Shown here: one piece after another, positions 1-6,102 of the stretch
Layout of the letters: every line of letters begins with the position of its first letter
Numbering within the stretch: position 1 is the first letter of the stretch
NCBI GenBank assembly: GCA_947461335.1
Contig: CANHLB010000117.1
Coordinates: 1-6,102 of the forward strand
Source of the DNA: Burkholderiaceae bacterium
GTDB lineage: Bacteria > Pseudomonadota > Gammaproteobacteria > Burkholderiales > Burkholderiaceae
Direction: 5' to 3'
DNA length: 6,102 bases
Notes under the pieces: model-generated
Database searches by the model: none
The model's input: only the letters and a program-made list of their open reading frames with translations
Told to the model about the DNA's origin: nothing
Translations under genes and position numbers: made by a program

Positions 1-392
1 ATAATGGTTTCCCAACCGGCTTGGGTAGCTTGGCAAGCCAAAGTACCGATCACATCATCTGCTTCAACCCCAGAAACCATTAACACTGGCCAGCCCAATG
101 CTTTCACAATCGCATGAATAGGCTCAATTTGCCTTACTAAATCCTCAGGCATTGGGGAGCGATGGGCCTTGTACTCTGAGTACATTTCATCCCGGAAAGT
201 CTTGCCCTTGGCATCAAAAACGCAAGCAATATGATCAGCTTTGAGCTCAGATCTCGCCCGGCGCATCATATTGACCATACCGTATATGGCCCCAGTAGGC
301 TCTCCAGCCCCATTTCTGAGGTCTGGCATAGCGTGGAAGGCGCGGTAGAGGTAGCTAGAACCGTCTACTAATAAGAGTCTATGTTTAGTCAT
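1..392 (-). CDS. polA: DNA polymerase I, N-terminal part of the 5' nuclease domain (partial)
   Basis: DNA polymerase I fills gaps and removes RNA primers in Okazaki fragment maturation and excision repair. Only the first 130 codons are present; the gene continues beyond the left edge, so the rest of the 5' nuclease, the proofreading-fold and the polymerase domains are not visible. The reading starts at ATG 392-390 ([20 protein letters not shown]) and aligns from residue 5 onward with what I recall of E. coli Pol I. Visible 5' nuclease landmarks are the metal-binding Asp10 in [13 protein letters not shown], the EPTGAIYG segment at 31-38, the [11 protein letters not shown] motif at 59-69 with metal-binding Asp60, and [10 protein letters not shown] at 108-117 with the acidic pair Asp112/Asp113. 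No strong Shine-Dalgarno precedes the start. It is transcribed away from the small exported protein gene at 475. No frameshift or missing key residue was found in the visible part. Identification is very secure. Confidence 0.97.
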   Translation of the reverse strand, partial: MTKHRLLLVDGSSYLYRAFHAMPDLRNGAGEPTGAIYGMVNMMRRARSELKADHIACVFDAKGKTFRDEMYSEYKAHRSPMPEDLVRQIEPIHAIVKALGWPVLMVSGVEADDVIGTLACQATQAGWETI

Positions 393-474
393 ACCGCAAT
401 CGTACAATCTAGTTGTGAATTGCCTACAGGTCTGGTTAAGGAACCATCCTAGAGTAGGCTTAAAAAGGTGAAAA
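393..474. promoter_or_regulatory. Divergent intergenic region, probable promoters for polA and for the 475-2659 operon
   Basis: This 82-bp gap separates divergent genes, so promoters in both directions are expected here or just inside the flanking genes. For polA (minus strand), the best match I find by eye is a -35 TTTTCA (complement of 469-474) and a -10 TAGGAT (complement of 446-451) with a 17-bp spacer; each hexamer matches consensus at 4 of 6 positions, and the predicted start near 439 would give a leader of roughly 45 nt. For the plus strand, TACAAT at 403-408 matches the -10 consensus at 5 of 6 positions, but no acceptable -35 lies 16-18 bp upstream. These are weak matches in a short stretch. 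The presence of promoters is inferred from gene orientation more than from the motifs. Confidence 0.3.
465..470 (+). promoter_or_regulatory. Shine-Dalgarno AAGGTG for the small exported protein
   Basis: AAGGTG lies 4 nt before ATG 475 and 7 nt before the adjacent in-frame ATG 478. The spacing is better for the second ATG, so translation may begin at 478 and make a 136-residue product. An in-frame TGA at 469-471 rules out any longer start. This is the clearest ribosome binding site in the window. Confidence 0.5.
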
Positions 475-888
475 ATGATGCATGCTCTAACTAACTTAAT
501 TGGCCACGCCCTCAGTCAAAACCTTGCTCTCATGAGCTTTTTAGTGCTTTTCGGGATCTTAGTGACGGGACCAACCCACGCTCAGAATAACAGCCAAGCT
601 TTGAGCCCCTCAGAGCTCAATCGAATTAATAAGCAGCCACTTTCCCCAATGGTGAGCCCAGCAGGGGCTTTAGAAGGGCCACAAGGCCGTCAGCCAAGCT
701 ATCAGTATAAGAATGACCGTGGTACCGAGGTCACTGAATACAAAGATGCGAACGGCCCAACTCAAGTGCAAGTCAAGACAAAGTACACCACTTATGACAT
801 GTCTCCACCTGACTCTGTGATGCCGGGCCCTCCATCAGGTGACAGTAATTTACTGAGCGTGCCGAGCATCAGTATTCCCATTAGATAA
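475..888 (+). CDS. Small exported protein of unknown function, DUF2782-like
   Basis: This 137-residue protein has an N-terminal hydrophobic stretch at about 17-33 followed by a signal-peptidase-like THA|Q site at 34-37, so it is predicted to be exported to the periplasm with about 100 mature residues. The n-region has no Lys or Arg before the cleavage site, which is atypical for a signal peptide. The mature part starts with a Pro/Ser/Gln-rich segment (about 40-73), then a compact polar core at about 74-113 ([19 protein letters not shown], then the repeated-charge strand VQVKTKY), then a Pro/Ser-rich tail. The core and the position between polA and thrB match my memory of DUF2782 proteins of Pseudomonas and betaproteobacteria, whose function is unknown. 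There are no cysteines, no lipobox and no catalytic motif. It is 17 nt upstream of thrB and probably co-transcribed with it. The gene is real with high confidence; the family assignment is moderate and no role can be assigned. Confidence 0.82.
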   Translation: MMHALTNLIGHALSQNLALMSFLVLFGILVTGPTHAQNNSQALSPSELNRINKQPLSPMVSPAGALEGPQGRQPSYQYKNDRGTEVTEYKDANGPTQVQVKTKYTTYDMSPPDSVMPGPPSGDSNLLSVPSISIPIR

Positions 889-905
889 AGAATAGTTATT
901 GCTGA

Positions 906-1883
906 ATGGCTGTTTTCACACCGATCGAACTTAGTGATATTAATCATTGGATTTCAGAAGATTTCGATATTGGTCATGCCACTGCAATACGCGGCATCCA
1001 TGGTGGCATTGAAAACTCGAATTTTTTTCTTGACACCATCAGGGGTGGCAATAAAGAAGAGTATGTATTAACTATCTTTGAAAGATTATCTGAACAGCAG
1101 CTGCCCTATTACCTAGAGTTAATGCGCCATCTAGCAAATAAAGGGATTCGCGTTCCAAAGCCCATTGAAAATAATAAAGGTGAGATTCTCTTCAGCCTCA
1201 AAGGAAAGCCCGCCGCTATCGTTACCAAGTTGCCTGGGGCATCTAGACTACAGCCGGAAGCCAAGCATTGCGCGATGGTTGGTGAGATGCTAGCCAAGAT
1301 GCACTTAGCTGGAAAAGATTTTTCTAAGACACAAGAAAATCTTCGCAGCCTTGGGTGGTGGCAAAAAACCATACCCTTGGTATTACCGCATTTAAATACA
1401 GCACAAAAAGACCTACTCACTCACGAACTGGTAACTCAAGAAGCATTTTTTAGTTCAGCCTCATATGACATGCTTCCTCAGGGCACAAGTCACTGTGACC
1501 TCTTTCGTGACAATGTCTTATTTGATTCGCACGAATCAGGCGATACCTCTAAAGATCAATTGGGAGGCTTTTTTGATTTCTATTTCGCTGGTACTGATAA
1601 GTTCTTATTTGATTTGGCAGTAACTGCAAATGATTGGTGTCTTGCTGTTAACAAACAAGATTTAGATCCGGAGCTCCTCAATGCTCTTTTGAAAGCCTAT
1701 CAATCAGTGCGCCCTCTCACCAAAGAAGAGCAATCCAGTTGGCCCCTCATGTTGCGTGCAGCAGCCCTGCGCTTTTGGGTTTCGCGCCTATGGGATTTTT
1801 ATCTTCCACGGGATGCACAAATGTTGACACCGCATGACCCAACTCACTTTGAACGCATTCTCTTAAGTCGTCGATCCCTATGA
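906..1883 (+). CDS. thrB: Homoserine kinase, aminoglycoside-phosphotransferase fold (ThrB type II)
   Basis: Homoserine kinase phosphorylates L-homoserine with ATP to give O-phospho-L-homoserine, the substrate of threonine synthase, in the cytoplasm. The 325-residue protein belongs to the protein-kinase-like APH/choline kinase superfamily, as in Pseudomonas ThrB, not to the GHMP fold of E. coli ThrB. Visible motifs are the nucleotide loop GIHGGIENSNFFLDT at 30-44, the strand YVLTIFE at 53-59, the catalytic Brenner motif HCDLFRDN at 196-203 (catalytic Asp198, Asn203), and the metal-binding DFY at 224-226 in GFFDFYFAGT, followed by FLFDLAVTANDWC. The turn between the Brenner motif and Asp224 (about 207-219) is polar and rather long. 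The start at 906 is supported because MAVFTPIE resembles the pseudomonad N-terminus as I recall it (MSVFTPLE). No good Shine-Dalgarno precedes it, so coupling to the upstream gene 17 nt away is plausible. Its TGA stop overlaps the next start codon (ATGA). Confidence 0.95.
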   Translation: MAVFTPIELSDINHWISEDFDIGHATAIRGIHGGIENSNFFLDTIRGGNKEEYVLTIFERLSEQQLPYYLELMRHLANKGIRVPKPIENNKGEILFSLKGKPAAIVTKLPGASRLQPEAKHCAMVGEMLAKMHLAGKDFSKTQENLRSLGWWQKTIPLVLPHLNTAQKDLLTHELVTQEAFFSSASYDMLPQGTSHCDLFRDNVLFDSHESGDTSKDQLGGFFDFYFAGTDKFLFDLAVTANDWCLAVNKQDLDPELLNALLKAYQSVRPLTKEEQSSWPLMLRAAALRFWVSRLWDFYLPRDAQMLTPHDPTHFERILLSRRSL

Positions 1884-2659
1884 AACTCAATTCTGTCGCA
1901 CCTAAAGAAGGCTATACCTGGATAAGACAGGGAATCTGGCTCTTTAAACAAAATCCACTTGGGTTTTTGATGTTGGTCTTTATGTACGTCTTTGCTGCTC
2001 AATTAGCAGTCATTGTTCCGGTAGTTGGTGTTTTTGCAGTCTTAATCCTCACCCCCACCTTGGCGGTTGGTTTTATGACGGCATGTCGTCAAGCGATTCA
2101 AAAAGAGCGCATTAGTCCAATGGTCTATTTAATCGCGCTTAAGTCTGGAGCACTTATACGTCGACGCATCCTACAACTGGGCCTAGTGTATGCGGCTCTG
2201 ATTTTGCTCTTGAGTTTTATATTAAGTCTCTTGGTTGACTTTGAACTGCTGCTGCCATTACTGACCAGTGATAAGCCAATCACGCCCGAAGCAATCCGCC
2301 AAATTTATTTAGTGTTGTTCTTTGGGGCATTTCTCTACATACCAGTGGCAATGTTGATGTGGTTCTCACCGGTCTTGATAGCATGGGCGGATATGTCGGT
2401 TGCTAAAGCACTATTTTCAAGCTGCTTAGCTTGCTGGGCTAATAAAGCTGCCTTCTTTTTATATCTTTCCATTTGGAGCGTCATCCTGATTGCAATTCCA
2501 CTTACAGTGGGGATGATTTTTGATGCCCTAAATCTGGGCCAAGTAGGCTCTTTTGTTATTGCGCCTATCTCTATGGCAGGTTTAACAGTGATGTACTGCT
2601 CTTTCTATGCAACGTGGAAAGCGTGCTTTACCGAAGATGAAGTCATTCCATCCGTTTAA
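1880..2659 (+). CDS. Polytopic inner-membrane protein of unknown function, BPSS1780 family
   Basis: This 259-residue protein is strongly hydrophobic, with about six predicted membrane segments near 27-47, 49-68, 97-119, 142-165, 191-213 and 222-244, joined by short loops. The N-terminus begins with a short cytosolic-looking segment VAPKEGYTWIRQGIWLFKQNP (6-26), and the fourth segment ends in MLMWFSPVLIAWADM (158-172). Both patterns fit the BPSS1780-type membrane proteins of Burkholderiales as I remember them; the family has no established function. Basic clusters (RRR at 94-96, CRQAIQKER at 69-77) suggest cytoplasmic loops. There are no transporter signature motifs or enzyme residues I can name. 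The start codon overlaps the thrB stop by 4 bp (ATGA), indicating translational coupling, and no independent Shine-Dalgarno is visible. It ends 18 bp before the convergent uvrD stop. The gene call is firm; the family name is fairly confident; the function is unknown. Confidence 0.85.
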   Translation: MKLNSVAPKEGYTWIRQGIWLFKQNPLGFLMLVFMYVFAAQLAVIVPVVGVFAVLILTPTLAVGFMTACRQAIQKERISPMVYLIALKSGALIRRRILQLGLVYAALILLLSFILSLLVDFELLLPLLTSDKPITPEAIRQIYLVLFFGAFLYIPVAMLMWFSPVLIAWADMSVAKALFSSCLACWANKAAFFLYLSIWSVILIAIPLTVGMIFDALNLGQVGSFVIAPISMAGLTVMYCSFYATWKACFTEDEVIPSV

Positions 2660-2677
2660 GCAACAACAAAGATTCAT

Positions 2678-5041
2678 CTAATCAATGGCTGCCAGCTTGG
2701 CAACACTGAGTTGCAGCCATTTAACGCCATGGCGCTTGAAACTGACTTGCGCACGCGCATCAGCATCAACTCCCTCTAGGCCAGTAACGCGACCTTCTCC
2801 AAACTTTGTATGAAATACATTTTGACCAATTGTGAATGGATAACTTCCGCGCGGTGGCGAAGCTAACCTTTTTACTTCGGTGGAAGCTGAGCCAACCCGC
2901 TTTGTAGGTCTTGGGCGTTCGCTACCAGAGTCAAAGAAATCATTGGATTCATATTCGCGTTGCCGAGTATAGCCATCTTGCCAAGTGGAGCCTGACTTAG
3001 CATTTCCGCCCCAACGTGCATCCTTTGCTTTGGGCGTAAGCCACTTCAAAGATTCTGCTGGTAATTCTTCCAAGAAGCGGGAGGGCATGTTGTAGCGTAC
3101 TTGACCATGCAGCATTCGTGATTGCGTATGAGAGAGGTATAGACGTTCTTTGGCTCGAGTAATCGCTACATACATCAAGCGGCGCTCTTCCTCTAAACCA
3201 TTTTGTTCATTGATGCTATTTTCGTGAGGGAATAAGCCTTCTTCAAGCCCTGTAATAAATACCGAGATGAACTCCAAGCCTTTTGCAGAGTGCACTGTCA
3301 TTAATTGCACAGCATCTTGCCCTGCTTGCGCTTGATTATCGCCAGCCTCCAATGAAGCGTGCGATAAGAATGCTGCTAATGGTGAAATCTCTACTGTGCC
3401 TGGTGCATTTTCACCAGGAAGCATGGCGGCAGCGGCATCCTGACCATATCCCTCTTCTGCAATGAAGGCAGTCGCAGCGTTAATTAATTCTTGTAAATTT
3501 TCTACGCGATCTTGCCCTTCACGCTCCGAGAGGTAATGCTGAATCAAGCCACTGTGCCCAATCACAAACTCGACGGTTTCAGGCAAAGTATTGTGGCGTG
3601 TTGCTTCACGCATGTGATCTACCAAGCGCACGAAACCGCTAAGTGCGGCACCAGCTTTACCTTCCAAGGAAGATGCTGCGGTATACAAAGAGCATTGCTG
3701 TACTCTGGCAGCGTCTTGTAGTGCCTCAATCGATCTTGCACCAATACCACGTGTTGGGAAGTTAACCACTCTTGAGAAAGAAGTGTCGTCATTAGGATTT
3801 TCAAGTAGGCGCATATAAGCAAGTGCGTGTTTGATTTCCGCGCGCTCAAAGAATCGTAATCCACCGTAGACTCGATAGGGAATACCTGCAGAAAATAATG
3901 CATGTTCAATGATCCGCGACTGGGCATTGCTCCTATATAGAAGAGCAATCTCCGTTCGTTTGATGCCACTACCAACTAAAGCTTTAATTTCATCAACTAG
4001 CCAAGCAGCTTCTGCATGGTCGCTTGGCGCATCAAAGATACGCACTGGCTCACCATGGCCTGCATCAGTATGCAGATTCTTACCAAGCCGCTCTGAGTTA
4101 TTGGCGATTAAATGATTTGCTGTATCCAGAATATGCCCATGTGAGCGATAGTTCTGCTCCAACTTCACCATCATGGGATGAAACTGTTTTTCATAAAGCC
4201 GCATATTTTCAACATCAGCACCGCGGAAAGCGTAAATACTTTGATCGTCATCCCCTACTGCAAATACTGAACTACTACCAGCACCACTCACATTAATCCG
4301 ACTGCCCTCATGTCCTGATAGTAATTTGAGCCAGGCATATTGGAGGGCGTTAGTATCTTGAAACTCATCGATCAAGATATGACGAAAACGTTCTTGGTAG
4401 TGAGTCCGAATCGCTTCACTATGTTTTAGTAATTCATAGCTACGCAAGAGTAGCTCAGCAAAATCGACAACGCCTTCGCGCTGGCATTGTTCATCGTAGG
4501 CAGCATAGAGTTGCGCCATCTTTGCCTGAAAGTCATCGCCGACCGATAAATCTTTAGCGCGCTGCCCCCGTTCTTTAGCGTGAGCAATAAAGTACTGAAG
4601 TTGTTTTGGAGGGTACTTTTCATCATCAACCTTTAAACCCTTCAAAAGACGCTTAATGGCAGAAAGTTGATCCTGGGTGTCTAAGATCTGAAAAGTGGAT
4701 GGTAAGCCAGCTTCTTTGTGATGGGCACGCAATAAACGATTACATAGGCCATGGAAAGTGCCAATCCACATGCCCCGCGTATTAATGGGCAACATGGCAC
4801 TTAAGCGCACCATCATCTCTTTAGCGGCTTTGTTGGTAAAAGTCACCGCCAGGACGCCTATAGGCGATACCTGACCAGTCTGAATCAACCAGGCAATACG
4901 GGTTGTAAGGACGCGGGTCTTGCCGCTACCAGCCCCAGCCAGAATCAAGGCTGATCGAGCTTGGCCATCTTCAGTGACAGGCGGGAGGGTTACTGCCTCG
5001 CGCTGTTCTGGATTGAGGTTCGCGAGCAAGTCAGAGTACAT
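2678..5041 (-). CDS. uvrD: ATP-dependent DNA helicase II, UvrD/PcrA family (SF1A, 3'-5')
   Basis: UvrD unwinds DNA 3' to 5' and releases the excised oligonucleotide and UvrC in nucleotide excision repair and the nicked strand in mismatch repair. All SF1A motifs are intact in the 787 residues: Q motif LNPEQREAV at 9-17, Walker A AGAGSGKT at 35-42 (Lys41), Ia [12 protein letters not shown] at 65-76, Ib GTFHGLCNR at 94-102, [10 protein letters not shown] at 224-231 (Asp225, Glu226), [16 protein letters not shown] at 263-275, IV LEQNYRS at 294-300, [10 protein letters not shown] at 583-591, and [12 protein letters not shown] at 625-634 (Arg629). A polar, probably disordered linker at about 670-733 leads to the C-terminal Tudor-like domain at 734-787 ([20 protein letters not shown]), a feature of UvrD/PcrA that contacts RNA polymerase, and not of Rep. 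The protein is longer than E. coli UvrD (720 residues), partly through an extra Ser/Gly-rich segment at about 243-258 between motifs II and III. The start [13 protein letters not shown] is where the family's conserved N-terminus begins; the stop is TAG. Confidence 0.97.
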   Translation of the reverse strand: MYSDLLANLNPEQREAVTLPPVTEDGQARSALILAGAGSGKTRVLTTRIAWLIQTGQVSPIGVLAVTFTNKAAKEMMVRLSAMLPINTRGMWIGTFHGLCNRLLRAHHKEAGLPSTFQILDTQDQLSAIKRLLKGLKVDDEKYPPKQLQYFIAHAKERGQRAKDLSVGDDFQAKMAQLYAAYDEQCQREGVVDFAELLLRSYELLKHSEAIRTHYQERFRHILIDEFQDTNALQYAWLKLLSGHEGSRINVSGAGSSSVFAVGDDDQSIYAFRGADVENMRLYEKQFHPMMVKLEQNYRSHGHILDTANHLIANNSERLGKNLHTDAGHGEPVRIFDAPSDHAEAAWLVDEIKALVGSGIKRTEIALLYRSNAQSRIIEHALFSAGIPYRVYGGLRFFERAEIKHALAYMRLLENPNDDTSFSRVVNFPTRGIGARSIEALQDAARVQQCSLYTAASSLEGKAGAALSGFVRLVDHMREATRHNTLPETVEFVIGHSGLIQHYLSEREGQDRVENLQELINAATAFIAEEGYGQDAAAAMLPGENAPGTVEISPLAAFLSHASLEAGDNQAQAGQDAVQLMTVHSAKGLEFISVFITGLEEGLFPHENSINEQNGLEEERRLMYVAITRAKERLYLSHTQSRMLHGQVRYNMPSRFLEELPAESLKWLTPKAKDARWGGNAKSGSTWQDGYTRQREYESNDFFDSGSERPRPTKRVGSASTEVKRLASPPRGSYPFTIGQNVFHTKFGEGRVTGLEGVDADARAQVSFKRHGVKWLQLSVAKLAAID
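2684..2721. repeat. 9-bp perfect inverted repeat in the convergent 3' junction
   Basis: AATGGCTGC (2684-2692) and GCAGCCATT (2713-2721) are exact reverse complements separated by 20 nt. A second, mutually exclusive small stem is possible inside (GCAAC 2700-2704 with GTTGC 2710-2714, loop of 5). The repeat lies within the last codons of uvrD and begins 25 nt beyond the stop of the membrane protein gene, so it would form a hairpin in the 3' end of both convergent transcripts. Neither strand has a T-run directly after it, so it is not a classical intrinsic terminator. It could be a processing or stability element, or coincidence within coding sequence. Confidence 0.4.
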
Positions 5042-5047
5042 CGCCCC

Positions 5048-5057
5048 AATTATAATT
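5048..5057. promoter_or_regulatory. Symmetric bidirectional -10 element for uvrD and valS
   Basis: AATTATAATT is a perfect 10-bp palindrome in the 24-bp gap between the divergent uvrD and valS start codons. It contains consensus TATAAT at 5051-5056 on the plus strand and at 5054-5049 on the minus strand. A start about 7 bp downstream of each hexamer falls near 5063 for valS (ATG at 5066) and near 5042 for uvrD (ATG at 5041), so both mRNAs would have almost no leader. The -35 positions are poor in both directions (plus AAGTCA at 5028-5033 matches 3 of 6; minus has none at 16-18 bp), and neither side has an extended TGn. The -10 match is certain as sequence; promoter activity is inferred. Confidence 0.55.
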
Positions 5058-5065
5058 TGCCTCTT

Positions 5066-6102
5066 ATGCCAAATGCCTCAAATACCCCTAATTCTCCATC
5101 TGCCAGTTTGGCAGACGAGCTCGCTAAATCCTATGAACCTGCCCCTATCGAAGCTTACTGGGGACCAGAGTGGGAGAGAAGAGGGATTGCCAATGCCAGC
5201 ATGGATGAAGGTAAGGCTGATTTTTCAATTCAATTACCACCCCCCAACGTCACTGGCACCCTTCATATGGGTCACGCTTTTAACCAAACCATTATGGATG
5301 GCCTGGTTCGTCATGCCCGCATGTCTGGTAAAAATACTTTATGGGTGCCGGGTACCGACCACGCTGGTATTGCCACACAAATTGTTGTTGAGCGCCAGCT
5401 CGATGCACAAAAGGTTTCACGTCATGACTTAGGTCGTGAAGCCTTTTTAGAAAAAGTGTGGGAGTGGAAAGAAACATCTGGCAATACCATCACCCGTCAA
5501 ATTCGTCGCCTAGGTGCTTCGATTGATTGGGATAAAGAATATTTTACGATGGACAGCAAGATGTCCAAAGCGGTAGTTGAGGTGTTTGTTCGACTACATG
5601 AGCAAGGTTTGATTTATCGCGGTAAGCGTTTAGTGAACTGGGATCCTGTTTTAGGAACCGCAGTATCCGATCTCGAGGTGGTGAGTGAGGAAGAAGATGG
5701 TTCGATGTGGCATATTCGCTATCTACTCACTGATGGCTCAGGCCACTTGACCGTAGCCACCACTCGCCCCGAGACCTTGCTAGGTGACGTAGCAGTCATG
5801 GTCAATCCAGAGGACGAGCGCTATAAACACCTGATTGGCAAGTCAATCAATTTACCTTTATGTGATCGTGAAATTCCAATCATTGCAGATGATTACGTTG
5901 ATTTGAACTTTGGTACTGGCGTGGTGAAGGTAACACCTGCGCATGACTTTAATGACTACGCAGTTGGACAACGTCATCAATTGCCATTGATCAACATCCT
6001 AACTTTGGATGCCAAGATCAATGAAAATGCGCCAGTTGCTTACCAAGGCATGGACCGTTTTGCCGCACGCAAACAAGTTGTCGCTGATTTAGATGCCACA
6101 GG
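5066..6102 (+). CDS. valS: Valyl-tRNA synthetase, N-terminal part (partial)
   Basis: ValS attaches valine to tRNA-Val and hydrolyses mischarged Thr-tRNA-Val. The first 345 codons are open to the right edge, about a third of the usual 900-plus residues. Class I landmarks are PPPNVTG at 58-64 and the HIGH-type signature HMGH at 67-70 in [12 protein letters not shown], then [13 protein letters not shown] at 93-105 and [17 protein letters not shown] at 189-205, which leads into the CP1 editing domain. The threonine-rich editing-site motif [12 protein letters not shown] is at 230-241 and [17 protein letters not shown] follows further on. The KMSKS loop, anticodon-binding domain and C-terminal coiled coil lie outside the window. 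ATG 5066 is chosen because it is the only ATG before the conserved LAKSYEP segment; an in-frame TTG at 5108 is a weaker alternative. No Shine-Dalgarno is visible, in line with a very short leader from the TATAAT at 5051-5056. It is divergent from uvrD. Confidence 0.97.
   Translation, partial: MPNASNTPNSPSASLADELAKSYEPAPIEAYWGPEWERRGIANASMDEGKADFSIQLPPPNVTGTLHMGHAFNQTIMDGLVRHARMSGKNTLWVPGTDHAGIATQIVVERQLDAQKVSRHDLGREAFLEKVWEWKETSGNTITRQIRRLGASIDWDKEYFTMDSKMSKAVVEVFVRLHEQGLIYRGKRLVNWDPVLGTAVSDLEVVSEEEDGSMWHIRYLLTDGSGHLTVATTRPETLLGDVAVMVNPEDERYKHLIGKSINLPLCDREIPIIADDYVDLNFGTGVVKVTPAHDFNDYAVGQRHQLPLINILTLDAKINENAPVAYQGMDRFAARKQVVADLDAT

Noticed and set aside
434..445. Small inverted repeat GGTT-AAGG-AACC in the polA-operon gap, considered as an operator
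   Set aside because: Four-base arms are expected by chance and there is no second copy or known regulator match.
1109..1420. 103-codon minus-strand frame inside thrB
   Set aside because: It is antisense to conserved ThrB coding sequence, has a Cys/Arg/Phe-rich composition typical of shadow frames, and has no supporting start signals.
2725..2734. 10-bp palindrome CGCCATGGCG near the uvrD 3' end, considered as an operator or part of a terminator
   Set aside because: It is within uvrD codons, has no loop for a hairpin and no T-run; a single such palindrome in 6 kb is not remarkable.
3619..3975. 118-codon minus-strand frame inside uvrD
   Set aside because: It is an alternative frame of a strongly conserved helicase region and encodes nothing recognisable.
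5042..5065. T-box or attenuator leader controlling valS
   Set aside because: There is room for only a few leader nucleotides, no leader peptide with Val codons and no terminator hairpin; T-boxes are also mostly Gram-positive.
4920..5432. 170-codon plus-strand open frame across the uvrD-valS junction
   Set aside because: It lies antisense to the uvrD start and out of frame with valS, both of which are unambiguous; the translation has no recognisable features and it has no ribosome site.
1..6102. Mobile element, CRISPR array, tRNA/rRNA gene, toxin-antitoxin or defence island
   Set aside because: The window is almost fully occupied by six recognisable chromosomal genes with short gaps; no repeats, transposase motifs, tRNA cloverleaf or abrupt composition change were seen by eye.

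Overview
The window is ordinary chromosomal housekeeping DNA from a betaproteobacterium, most likely a Burkholderiaceae member such as Polynucleobacter. The evidence is the gene order polA / small secreted protein / thrB / BPSS1780-type membrane protein / uvrD / valS, the APH-fold (not GHMP-fold) homoserine kinase, and protein sequences closest to betaproteobacterial and pseudomonad forms as I remember them. Base composition looks only moderately GC-rich (not counted), which suits Polynucleobacter better than Burkholderia. The genus is an inference; no database was consulted.

Layout, left to right. (1) Positions 1-392, minus strand: the N-terminal 130 codons of DNA polymerase I, cut by the window edge. 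(2) 393-474: an 82-bp divergent intergenic region. (3) 475-2659, plus strand: a probable three-gene operon of a small exported protein resembling DUF2782, homoserine kinase ThrB, and a polytopic membrane protein that overlaps thrB by 4 bp (ATGA). (4) 2660-2677: an 18-bp gap between convergent genes with no classical terminator. (5) 2678-5041, minus strand: complete UvrD/PcrA-type helicase of 787 residues. (6) 5042-5065: a 24-bp divergent gap holding a perfectly symmetric AATTATAATT, which reads as TATAAT on both strands. (7) 5066-6102, plus strand: the first 345 codons of valyl-tRNA synthetase, cut by the right edge.

PolA and UvrD both belong to DNA repair (nucleotide excision repair uses both), ThrB makes O-phosphohomoserine for threonine synthesis, and ValS charges tRNA-Val. 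The set is a conserved neighbourhood rather than one pathway. The two proteins without a known function are the DUF2782-like protein and the BPSS1780-like protein, which flank thrB in the same transcription unit.

I see no mobile element, CRISPR array, RNA gene, phage, toxin-antitoxin or defence module, and no convincing undescribed multi-gene system. The best candidates for a second look are the symmetric -10 element with nearly leaderless starts for uvrD and valS, a 9-bp inverted repeat spanning the uvrD 3' end in the convergent junction, and the two uncharacterised thrB companions.
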